This document shows positions 1-5,764 of a DNA stretch of 5,764 nucleotides, one piece after another. The position numbers were made by a program, and so were the translations under genes. Under the pieces are notes generated by a model that saw only the letters and a program-made list of their open reading frames with translations, had not been told where the DNA came from and made no database searches. Within the stretch, counting starts at the first letter, position 1; each line of letters starts with the position of its first letter. Source of the stretch: an uncultured Marinilabiliaceae bacterium (GTDB lineage: Bacteria > Bacteroidota > Bacteroidia > Bacteroidales > Marinilabiliaceae). The stretch is taken from NCBI GenBank assembly GCA_905235955.1, contig CAJONN010000193.1, positions 1-5,764 of the forward strand. Reading direction: 5' to 3'.

Positions 1-25
1 TCTGTCGGCACAGAAAAAGTAAAAT

Positions 26-87
26 TAATGGGAAGGTCGTATTTGTGGACTTGTTTGCAGTACATTTCTACTTGCGAAACTTGAATT
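26..87 (+). repeat. Dispersed repeat, copy A
   Basis: This stretch aligns without gaps to 3883-3944 at a constant offset of 3857 bases, with 50 of 62 positions identical. The best-conserved part is 64-84, which is 21 of 21 identical and contains CTTGCGAAACTTGA; a second identical block is 51-60 (TTGTTTGCAG). Most of the 12 differences are transitions. It lies beyond the 3' end of asd, outside any recognised gene. Similarity left of position 25 fades. If this copy has a left inverted-repeat arm like copy B, that arm would fall outside the window. An open frame runs from the left edge to a TGA at 82-84, but the pattern of differences between the copies does not support coding. Confidence 0.75.
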
Positions 88-134
88 ACATATATGCAAA
101 ATGTGGTTTTGTTTCAAACGCAGATAAATCTATA

Positions 135-182
135 AAAAACGCAAACAGACCAAACCTCGCATTTGTGCAAAGGTTTGGTCTG
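135..182 (-). terminator. Rho-independent-type terminator of asd
   Basis: A perfect 12-base inverted repeat, CAGACCAAACCT at 146-157 and AGGTTTGGTCTG at 171-182, encloses a 13-base loop that can form an inner three-pair helix (159-161 with 166-168). Read on the minus strand, the stem is followed after TTTGCG by six Ts (135-140). The hairpin begins 34 bases past the asd stop codon, as expected for that gene's terminator. The T-run is not directly against the stem, so termination may be imperfect. No T-run follows the stem on the plus strand. Confidence 0.8.
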
Positions 183-215
183 CTGATAGTTATAATAAAG
201 CTAAAGTAAATTCTT

Positions 216-1229
216 TTATTTTACTACGCCCTCTTTTATCAAATATTCGGCTATCTGCACAGCGTTGAGTGCAGCACCCTTCTTTATTTGGTCGCCAACG
301 AGCCAGAAAGTAAGTCCGTTGGGGTTAGCAAGGTCTTTGCGCACACGACCAACATATACGTCGTCTTTGCCAGCGAGGAAGAGTGGCATTGGGTAAACCT
401 TGTTGGCTGGGTCGTCCATCAGCTGCACACCTTCGCCGTTCGATATGGCTTTTTGTGCCTCTTCAACACTGATAGGGCGCTCGGTTTCAACCCATACAGC
501 CTCTGAGTGGCTACGCAACGATGGTACACGCACACACATTGCCGAGCATGCTGCATCGGTATGCATTATTTTGCGTGTTTCGTTGAACATCTTCATCTCC
601 TCTTTGGTATAGCCGTTTTCGGTGAATACATCTATTTGAGGTATTACGTTGTATGCTAATTGATAAGCAAACTTGTCAACTGTAGCTGGCTTACCGCTAA
701 GTACTTCGCGATATTGCTGCTCAAGCTCTGCCATAGCTGCTGCACCTGCACCTGATGCTGCCTGATATGAGGCTACATGTATGCGTTTGATGTGGCTCAA
801 CTGCTCTATGCATTGTAGCACTACAACCATCATAATAGTGGTGCAATTGGGGTTGGCAATGATGTTGCGTGGACGAACAAGTGCATCTTTGGCGTTGCAC
901 TCTGGCACTACGAGGGGCACATCAGCATCCATACGGAATGCCGATGAGTTGTCTATCATTATAGCACCATGCTTAGTGATGTCGGCAGCAAACTCTTTTG
1001 ATGTGCCACCACCAGCCGATGTAAATGCAATATCTACGCCCTTGAAGTCGTCAGGATTGTGAGTGAGCTCTTTCACTACAATATCCTTGCCTCTGAAGGT
1101 GTATGTTGTTCCGGCACTGCGCTTCGAGCCGAAGAGCAGAAGTTCATCAATAGGAAAATTACGTTCGGCAAGTACACGTAGGAACTCTTGTCCTACTGCG
1201 CCACTGGCTCCAACTATTGCTACTTTCAT
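216..1229 (-). CDS. asd: Aspartate-semialdehyde dehydrogenase
   Basis: This cytoplasmic enzyme reduces L-4-aspartyl phosphate with NADPH to L-aspartate 4-semialdehyde. That is the shared branch-point step toward lysine/diaminopimelate, methionine and threonine. The 337-residue length is normal for the family. The N-terminus carries the Rossmann dinucleotide-binding loop GASGAVG (residues 7-13). The nucleophilic cysteine is C129 in NPNCTT. Q156 in [10 protein letters not shown]234 and H241 ([11 protein letters not shown]) match the other catalytic and substrate-binding residues, and the C-Q spacing of 27 and R-H spacing of 7 equal those of the E. coli enzyme. The ATG start (complement of 1227-1229) places the Rossmann strand directly at the N-terminus. 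No Shine-Dalgarno is visible upstream, only an A-rich leader, which is usual in Bacteroidetes. The gene is transcribed divergently from the lamin-tail gene and ends just before a strong hairpin, so it is probably monocistronic. It appears intact. Confidence 0.97.
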   Translation of the reverse strand: MKVAIVGASGAVGQEFLRVLAERNFPIDELLLFGSKRSAGTTYTFRGKDIVVKELTHNPDDFKGVDIAFTSAGGGTSKEFAADITKHGAIMIDNSSAFRMDADVPLVVPECNAKDALVRPRNIIANPNCTTIMMVVVLQCIEQLSHIKRIHVASYQAASGAGAAAMAELEQQYREVLSGKPATVDKFAYQLAYNVIPQIDVFTENGYTKEEMKMFNETRKIMHTDAACSAMCVRVPSLRSHSEAVWVETERPISVEEAQKAISNGEGVQLMDDPANKVYPMPLFLAGKDDVYVGRVRKDLANPNGLTFWLVGDQIKKGAALNAVQIAEYLIKEGVVK

Positions 1230-1268
1230 TATCGGTCTGGTTTTTTTCTTGTTATTTTTTATTTAAAA

Positions 1269-1300
1269 TTTCCTTTTCAAATAGTTGTGCTGTAATTTTG
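1269..1300 (+). promoter_or_regulatory. Candidate promoter for the lamin-tail gene
   Basis: TAATTTTG at 1293-1300 matches the Bacteroidetes -7 consensus TAnnTTTG exactly. TTTC at 1269-1272 sits 20 bases upstream, where TTTG is expected. Transcription would start near 1306 and leave a leader of about 93 bases before the ATG at 1399. A weaker alternative is TTTC at 1350-1353 with TAGATTTA at 1373-1380, giving a very short leader. The region is AT-rich, so a chance match is possible. Confidence 0.35.
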
Positions 1301-1364
1301 AAAACAACTTTTGTTATCTCGTTTGTTAAATAGCAACATCGGTTGTTAATTTCCAAACACGGTG

Positions 1365-1394
1365 CAAATATATAGATTTAGTCTGAAATACAAA
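1365..1394 (-). promoter_or_regulatory. Probable asd promoter (Bacteroidetes type)
   Basis: Read on the minus strand, TTTG (complement of 1391-1394) is followed after 18 bases by TATATTTG (complement of 1365-1372). The latter is an exact match to the Bacteroidetes -7 consensus TAnnTTTG. The spacer is about one base shorter than the usual 19-21. Transcription would begin near 1358-1360 and give asd an AU-rich leader of about 130 bases. The -33 element lies within 10 bases of the start codon of the divergent lamin-tail gene, so the two units share control DNA. This is a consensus match only. Confidence 0.5.
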
Positions 1395-1398
1395 CAAT

Positions 1399-3756
1399 AT
1401 GAAGAGCATTTTACCCTATATTTTTTGTCTATTATTCATTATTCCAACTATCAATGCTCAAGAAATAGAGTTCGCTGGCTTCAGTTGGAGCAATACCAAC
1501 AACTTTTTCGCCTTGTCTGACGATGGTTCGCTCTGTATATCTACCGATGTAGATACCACTAAAGGACAAGCTTTTGCCAAAGTCGCTGACCTCAACAACG
1601 TAACGCACTATGTTGTTGAAGCTACCATAAATTGCAATGTGTCAAACAATACTTATATACGCCTCTATTTAATGGAGAGCGATACCATAAATACAGATGG
1701 TTTTTATCTGCGAATGGGTACCAACAATCATTCTGTATCGCTTGTTCGCTCATCTGGGGACAAATTGATAATAAATGGAAGTAAAGATTTTTTGCAGAAA
1801 GATAAATATCCGTATCATGTCAGAGCCGAAATAGATGTTGTGCACGATGCCAATGGCATTTCGCACTTTGCATTACAATCGACTATAAATACAGCAGATG
1901 GCGAACAGACCGAAAAAAACGACACAACCTATTCGCTCAAAATCAGCAATCCACAATATATGATTGCCCGAGTCGGATTTTCGGCCAACAACCGAGATAT
2001 GGCTATCAACAATATACAAATAGAAAGACAAGAACCACAAAAGCCTGAAGAACCACAAGAACCTGAACCCTCGCAAGAGCCCGAAGAGCAGCCTATAGCC
2101 AACGACGTATTTTATAGAGGTTGTGTAGTAATAAACGAACTGATGACCAATCCGAACGACGAACTTGGACTACCCGACAGACAATACATAGAGCTATACA
2201 ACACCACCAATAATGCTATTGACATCAGCAACTGGCAAATAAGCGTCAATGCAACACTTACTACCATAGCCAACTATATTTTGCCACCCGACGGCTATGT
2301 CTGTTTGTGCTCAAAAAGTGCAGAAGCCGACATGGCAAAAGTTACTGCCGCAATAGCAACCACGCAAAAGGCTCTGACACTAACCAAAAATAGCGGTAGA
2401 GTAGTGCTACGCAATGCTCAAGGCAAGGTGGCCGACTATGTAGATTATAGCATAGATATGTTTGGTGGCACATTCAAAAACGATGGCGGTTGGTCAATAG
2501 AACGCATCGACCCATTCAATATTTCGGCCAACAATAACAACTTTGTGCCATCAGTAAGCCCTCAAGGTGGCACACCCTCTGCACGCAATTCCGTTGATGG
2601 CTCTTTGCCCGACGACATTGCTCCACACATTCTGAGTCTTATACCCAATGCCACTGCCGACACGCTACATCTGGCACTATCTGAACCCATTGATACAGCA
2701 ACATTCCGCAACACATTCACAATAGACAACAATGAGCAACCGCTGCGCATAGCATCAACTGACGATGTTACGCTTACACGTTTCAGCATTGCACTAAATC
2801 AGCCATTGCGACGCCACCAAATATACCATGTGAGCAATATTTGGGCAACCGACTATGCTGGCAATCAGATAACTGATTGTATTGTGCAAACTGCCATAGC
2901 CGAAAAGGCGCAGCCAAAACAAATTGTGATAAACGAAATAATGTCGACCGCCTCGCCTACCATCAACGACTACATAGAAATATACAACCCCACCACCGAC
3001 GTATTTAACCTCTACGATATATGTTTTGGACAAATAAAAAATGCACAATTAAGCAGTTGCAACCGCATTTGCAACTACAATAGGCTCTTCTTCCCGGGCG
3101 AATATATTGTAGTTTGTGCTGATAGCACCTCACTCACAGAAGCTTACAATGTGCCCAACAAACAATATATAGTGAGCAATGCTAAATTTAGCAATCTGCC
3201 TTCAGAGGGCGAAGTGGCTATAAGCAACATACTTGGCGAGATAATAGACAATGTGCCTTACACTGAAAAAATGCACTCGCAGCTCATAACCGACACACAC
3301 AACGTAGCCCTTGAGCGCATCATGACCAACGCCGCATCTGACACACCACAAAACTGGACATCAGCATCGGCACTGAGTGGCTACGCTACGCCAACAGCCA
3401 TCAACTCGCAAAACCGCGACAATAAGTTTCAACCAACAACCAACATAGAGCAAGTAGTGCGTCGTTTCAGCCCCAACGCCGACGGCATCGATGACAATAT
3501 GGTATTATCAACCAATTTTGCTGATGGTGAGTGGATAGCCACAATGCGCATATATGCACCCAATGGCGTTCTCATTGCCACGCCTTACAACAACACGCCT
3601 CTACCCGTTTCTGGCGAACTGATATGGAACGGACAAAACACTCAGGGCACTATTATGCCACATGGTACATATATAATAATGGTAAGCGTATGGCAAACAG
3701 GTGGCAAAAAATATGAATGGAAAGGCACTTGCACCATTGGAGAAAATGAAAGATAA
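1399..3756 (+). CDS. Secreted protein with two lamin-tail domains and a C-terminal FlgD/CHU_C-like Ig domain
   Basis: The 785-residue product begins with a Sec signal peptide (hydrophobic core about 4-18, likely cleaved after INA at residue 20). Residues about 22-210 look like an all-beta, concanavalin/LamG-like sandwich; this assignment is by general character only. A Pro/Glu/Gln linker follows (211-232). Lamin-tail domain 1 spans about 242-398, from VVINELM and YIELYNTT to the typical ending GGTPSARNS. Residues about 405-500 resemble a bacterial Ig-like (Big_5) domain. Lamin-tail domain 2 spans about 508-670 (IVINEIM, YIEIYNPT, VALERI, GYATPTAINS). The C-terminal domain (about 688-783) starts with FSPNADGIDD and contains LIWNGQNTQG and HGTY, as in FlgD Ig-like and gliding-motility C-terminal (CHU_C) domains. 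There are no catalytic motifs and no lipobox. It is probably exported to the surface or periplasm as a binding or structural protein. Whether its C-terminus serves as a type IX secretion signal is uncertain. The biological role is unknown. There is no Shine-Dalgarno; the ATG is chosen because it directly begins the signal peptide. Confidence 0.9.
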   Translation: MKSILPYIFCLLFIIPTINAQEIEFAGFSWSNTNNFFALSDDGSLCISTDVDTTKGQAFAKVADLNNVTHYVVEATINCNVSNNTYIRLYLMESDTINTDGFYLRMGTNNHSVSLVRSSGDKLIINGSKDFLQKDKYPYHVRAEIDVVHDANGISHFALQSTINTADGEQTEKNDTTYSLKISNPQYMIARVGFSANNRDMAINNIQIERQEPQKPEEPQEPEPSQEPEEQPIANDVFYRGCVVINELMTNPNDELGLPDRQYIELYNTTNNAIDISNWQISVNATLTTIANYILPPDGYVCLCSKSAEADMAKVTAAIATTQKALTLTKNSGRVVLRNAQGKVADYVDYSIDMFGGTFKNDGGWSIERIDPFNISANNNNFVPSVSPQGGTPSARNSVDGSLPDDIAPHILSLIPNATADTLHLALSEPIDTATFRNTFTIDNNEQPLRIASTDDVTLTRFSIALNQPLRRHQIYHVSNIWATDYAGNQITDCIVQTAIAEKAQPKQIVINEIMSTASPTINDYIEIYNPTTDVFNLYDICFGQIKNAQLSSCNRICNYNRLFFPGEYIVVCADSTSLTEAYNVPNKQYIVSNAKFSNLPSEGEVAISNILGEIIDNVPYTEKMHSQLITDTHNVALERIMTNAASDTPQNWTSASALSGYATPTAINSQNRDNKFQPTTNIEQVVRRFSPNADGIDDNMVLSTNFADGEWIATMRIYAPNGVLIATPYNNTPLPVSGELIWNGQNTQGTIMPHGTYIIMVSVWQTGGKKYEWKGTCTIGENER
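2029..2094 (+). repeat. Pro/Glu/Gln-rich linker-coding repeat
   Basis: Residues 211-232 of the lamin-tail protein are almost wholly P, E and Q (QEPQKPEEPQ, EPEPSQEPEE). They are encoded by imperfect tandem units of the GAACCACAA / GAACCTGAA type. The stretch separates the N-terminal beta domain from the first lamin-tail domain and is likely an extended flexible spacer. Such short repeats can change length by slippage, so strain variation would be expected here. Confidence 0.7.
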
Positions 3757-3771
3757 CGAAACATACATTTG

Positions 3772-3944
3772 CTCAACTTTCGCAAAATGCACAGAAAATA
3801 AGCCCTGAGAATGGGCGAAAGAAATATACCCAACAAATAGCCTTCCAACAATAAGCACGGAACTCGATTTTCACCTCGCGACTAATGAAAAAGCCGTGTT
3901 TGGAAATTTGTTTGCAGAATATTTCTACTTGCGAAACTTGAGTT
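3772..3944. mobile_element. Possible small non-autonomous element bounded by inverted repeats
   Basis: CTCAACTTTCGCAA at 3772-3785 is the inverse of TTGCGAAACTTGAG at 3929-3942 with one mismatch in 14. The right arm is part of the core of the dispersed repeat. A second, poorer left partner lies at 3861-3874 (AACTCGATTTTCAC), matching 11 of 14 positions in inverse orientation to 3931-3944. The element would be about 170 bases, has no transposase gene, and fills the gap between the lamin-tail gene and sppA. I see no clear target-site duplication. It may equally be a structured intergenic repeat rather than a mobile element. Confidence 0.4.
3883..3944 (+). repeat. Dispersed repeat, copy B
   Basis: This is the second copy of the repeat at 26-87, in the same orientation, identical at 50 of 62 positions without gaps. 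The 21-base core is 3921-3941. Here the core doubles as the right arm of an inverted repeat whose left arm is at 3772-3785, and it is followed by five Ts (3943-3947). Both copies lie between genes. Copy A follows asd on its 3' side; copy B lies 3' of the lamin-tail gene and 5' of sppA. Confidence 0.75.
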
Positions 3945-3947
3945 TTT
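3929..3947 (+). terminator. Weak candidate terminator of the lamin-tail gene
   Basis: The right arm TTGCGAAACTTGAG is followed directly by TTTTT. It could pair with 3772-3785 (13 of 14) or, less well, with 3861-3874. The loops would be large (143 and about 56 bases), so this is not a classic intrinsic terminator. No better hairpin with a T-run is visible between the stop codon at 3754-3756 and sppA; a four-pair GCCC/GGGC hairpin at 3802-3816 lacks a T-run. Confidence 0.25.
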
Positions 3948-3991
3948 AAATGAAAGAATAGTGTCACATCTAACGCCAAATGTAAAAATCA

Positions 3992-4022
3992 TTTAATTTT
4001 TCAGTATTAATTTTTAATTTTG
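3992..4022 (+). promoter_or_regulatory. Probable sppA promoter (Bacteroidetes type)
   Basis: TAATTTTG at 4015-4022 is an exact match to the -7 consensus TAnnTTTG. TTTA at 3992-3995 lies 19 bases upstream, one base off the -33 TTTG. The predicted start near 4028 gives a leader of only about 15 bases before the ATG at 4044, with no Shine-Dalgarno. The site lies to the right of the repeat element, so sppA expression need not depend on the upstream gene. Confidence 0.45.
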
Positions 4023-4043
4023 CCAACTAAAAGCATATTAATT

Positions 4044-5764
4044 ATGAAACAATTTCTTATTACAGTAGCAGGAGTTTTAGTCGGAGGTTTTTTGCTACTT
4101 CTTATTCCAATAGTGTTTTTGGCAATAATTGGTAGCGCTGTTTCGGCCATTACTTCTAACACAACCCAACCTGAGCAAAATACTGTTTTAGTTTACGACC
4201 TTGAAACTAAAGTTGTTGATTATCAGGCAGTAAGTCCAATGGCACAAATCAATATAGCTTTATCGGGCAAAACAACTAACAGCATAACCCTTTCAAATCT
4301 CATCAATACCTTGCAAGACGCTGCCGACGATGACAATATTAGTTGTCTTTGGCTTTGTGGCACAACATCAGGCGCTTCATATTCAACCATGAAGGAGGTT
4401 TTGCCCTATCTGAACAAATTCAAAGAAAAAGGTAAACGTATATACTACTTTGGCAATAACTTAGACCAATCGGCACTCTATTTGGCAAGTGCTGCCGACT
4501 CTCTGTTTATAGTGCCAACCGGTACACTTATGGTTTACGGACTAAGCAGCACACATTCTTACTACAAAAATGCTCTCGACAAATTTGGCATCGACATGCA
4601 AATCATTCGCCACGGCAAATACAAATCAGCAGTTGAGCCATATATGTCTGACCACATGAGCGATGCCGCTCGCGAACAAACACAAAAATATCTTGATGCC
4701 ATCTGGGCCGATGTGCGCAATACCATTGCAACCAACCGCAACATAGAGCCCAACTCTATAGACCAATACGCCAACAAACTCAACTTTGCACAACTACAAA
4801 CAGCCCTCGACGCTCATCTCATCGACCGTTGCATATACAAAGACGAATTTTTGGCTATTCTGCGTGAGCAAATTGGCATCGAACCCGACGAAGATATCAA
4901 AACAGTTGGCGTAGCTCACTACAACTCATCAACCAACCTACAAGAGGAATTTAGCGACAACAAAATAGCCATAATATATGCACAAGGCGAAATATTAGAT
5001 GGTACTTCTTCGGGCATATCTGACGAAATCTACGGCGACGACCTCTCACGCACCATTCGTCAGGCTCGCATCGACGACGATGTCAAAGCAATAGTATTGC
5101 GCGTCAACTCACCCGGCGGCTCAGCTTTGGCATCTGACGTTATCTGGCGCGAAGTGAAGCTCACCTCACAAACCAAACCCATTGTTGTATCTATGGGACA
5201 ATATGCGGCATCTGGTGGCTACTACATATCATGCGCAGCTAACTACATATTTGCCGAACCTACTACTATTACAGGCTCAATAGGCATATTCGGAATGATA
5301 CCTTGTATGAAAAAAGCAGCCAACAACATAGGACTCACCTTCGACATTGTCAACACCAACGAGCAAGGCGAGCCAACACTTGTTGAGCCACTCTCTGAAG
5401 GTTGGACAGACATGTTCCAAAAAACTGTAGAGGCTGGATATCAAACATTTATCACACGTTGTGCTGATGGTCGAAACACTACAACTGACCACATCGACTC
5501 TATTGGACAAGGACGTGTATGGGCAGGTGCCGACGCTATCAACCTTGGCTTAGTCGACCAACTTGGTTCGCTCAACGACGCTGTGTTATATGCCGCAGAG
5601 TTGGCCGACATCAACGACGACTATGAAATAACAGAACTCCCATTGGCCGACGACTCATTTACCGCCCTTGTAAAACAACTTGGCATGAATACACGTGCAT
5701 CAATTGGCAGATGCATATTGGGCAAGTCGTATGACATGGTTGAAACAATAGAAAGAATATCAGA
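4044..5764 (+). CDS. sppA: Signal peptide peptidase SppA (protease IV, 67K type), 3' end outside the window
   Basis: SppA is a membrane-anchored serine protease of family S49 that degrades leftover signal peptides after export. 573 codons are visible with no stop; homologues of this type are about 585-600 residues, so only a short C-terminal tail is missing. One N-terminal membrane segment spans about residues 5-33. The protein has the tandem two-domain form. The N-terminal half carries the general base K194 in GKYKSAVEP. The C-terminal half carries NSPGGS (355-360) and the nucleophile S390 in QYAASGGYY, followed by EPTTITGSIGIFG (405-417). The K-S distance of 196 residues is close to the 200 of E. 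coli SppA (K209, S409). The segment before the first domain (about 40-110) is divergent and fairly short. The ATG is chosen because it begins the membrane anchor. In related Bacteroides genomes lpxK often follows sppA; that is a recollection about context, not seen here. Confidence 0.95.
   Translation, partial: MKQFLITVAGVLVGGFLLLLIPIVFLAIIGSAVSAITSNTTQPEQNTVLVYDLETKVVDYQAVSPMAQINIALSGKTTNSITLSNLINTLQDAADDDNISCLWLCGTTSGASYSTMKEVLPYLNKFKEKGKRIYYFGNNLDQSALYLASAADSLFIVPTGTLMVYGLSSTHSYYKNALDKFGIDMQIIRHGKYKSAVEPYMSDHMSDAAREQTQKYLDAIWADVRNTIATNRNIEPNSIDQYANKLNFAQLQTALDAHLIDRCIYKDEFLAILREQIGIEPDEDIKTVGVAHYNSSTNLQEEFSDNKIAIIYAQGEILDGTSSGISDEIYGDDLSRTIRQARIDDDVKAIVLRVNSPGGSALASDVIWREVKLTSQTKPIVVSMGQYAASGGYYISCAANYIFAEPTTITGSIGIFGMIPCMKKAANNIGLTFDIVNTNEQGEPTLVEPLSEGWTDMFQKTVEAGYQTFITRCADGRNTTTDHIDSIGQGRVWAGADAINLGLVDQLGSLNDAVLYAAELADINDDYEITELPLADDSFTALVKQLGMNTRASIGRCILGKSYDMVETIERIS

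Noticed and set aside
28..84. An 18-codon ORF shared by both repeat copies (28-84 and 3885-3941), both ending ISTCET
   Set aside because: 11 of 18 residues match, but all seven differing codons are nonsynonymous and only two of the 11 base differences within the frame fall at third positions. That is opposite to selection on a protein; the shared ending just reflects the conserved DNA core.
1..84. Open frame from the left edge to the TGA at 82-84, possibly the tail of an upstream gene
   Set aside because: It is only 27 complete codons, most of it lies inside the dispersed repeat, and no protein family is recognisable. The window edge prevents a firm decision.
288..1266. Several plus-strand open frames of 67-93 codons across the asd region
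   Set aside because: They are antisense to a complete, clearly recognisable asd gene and have no recognisable products.
1230..1364. A lysine or other known riboswitch in the asd leader
   Set aside because: The predicted leader is AU-rich and contains only one weak short hairpin. No conserved riboswitch core or attenuator-type terminator is visible.
1873..3858. Minus-strand and alternate-frame ORFs of 61-85 codons across the lamin-tail gene
   Set aside because: They lie wholly or largely inside a convincing 785-residue gene on the plus strand; composition and lack of family features mark them as shadows.
3773..3979. A 68-codon minus-strand frame across the repeat, with a matching open frame through copy A (both read QVSQVE...CKQ)
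   Set aside because: Differences again fall mostly at first and second codon positions, copy A has no start codon upstream of the shared part, and I recognise no family. It more likely reflects a stop-poor repeat than a gene.
4562..5510. Two minus-strand frames (4562-4783 and 5277-5510)
   Set aside because: They are antisense to sppA, whose conserved catalytic motifs cover the same stretch.
1..5764. CRISPR array, tRNA/rRNA genes, transposase or toxin-antitoxin genes
   Set aside because: I looked on both strands and saw no regular spacer-repeat array, tRNA cloverleaf, rRNA sequence, transposase motif or small paired genes.

Overview
The window looks like chromosomal DNA from a member of the order Bacteroidales, probably a gut-type or otherwise host-associated lineage. 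Three things point there. None of the three genes has a Shine-Dalgarno sequence. The upstream regions carry matches to the Bacteroidetes sigma factor -7 element TAnnTTTG. The gene content includes a secreted lamin-tail-domain protein with an FSPNADG-type C-terminal Ig-like domain, and an SppA with Bacteroidetes-like features. I cannot fix the genus from this sequence.

Layout, left to right. Positions 1-215 hold no convincing gene. They contain one copy of a short dispersed repeat (26-87) and a strong hairpin (146-182) that ends the leftward gene. Positions 216-1229 (minus strand) encode aspartate-semialdehyde dehydrogenase (asd), with all catalytic residues present. The gap 1230-1398 is a divergent promoter region. 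Positions 1399-3756 (plus strand) encode a 785-residue secreted protein with two lamin-tail domains and a C-terminal Ig-like domain. The gap 3757-4043 contains a second copy of the dispersed repeat, bounded by inverted repeats, and then a promoter-like site. From 4044 to the right edge runs sppA, a membrane-anchored signal peptide peptidase (protease IV), cut off only a short way before its expected C-terminus.

The three genes do not look like one pathway. asd is a biosynthetic housekeeping gene read away from the others. The lamin-tail protein and sppA lie on the same strand, but 287 bp and a separate promoter-like site lie between them, so each is probably its own transcription unit. sppA may lead an operon that continues beyond the window.

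I did not find a new multi-gene system, RNA gene, CRISPR array or transposase gene. The most unusual signal is the non-coding repeat. Two copies about 3.9 kb apart are 50/62 identical without gaps. One copy ends in a 14-base inverted repeat and a T-run, so it could be a small non-autonomous mobile element or a repeated transcript-end structure.
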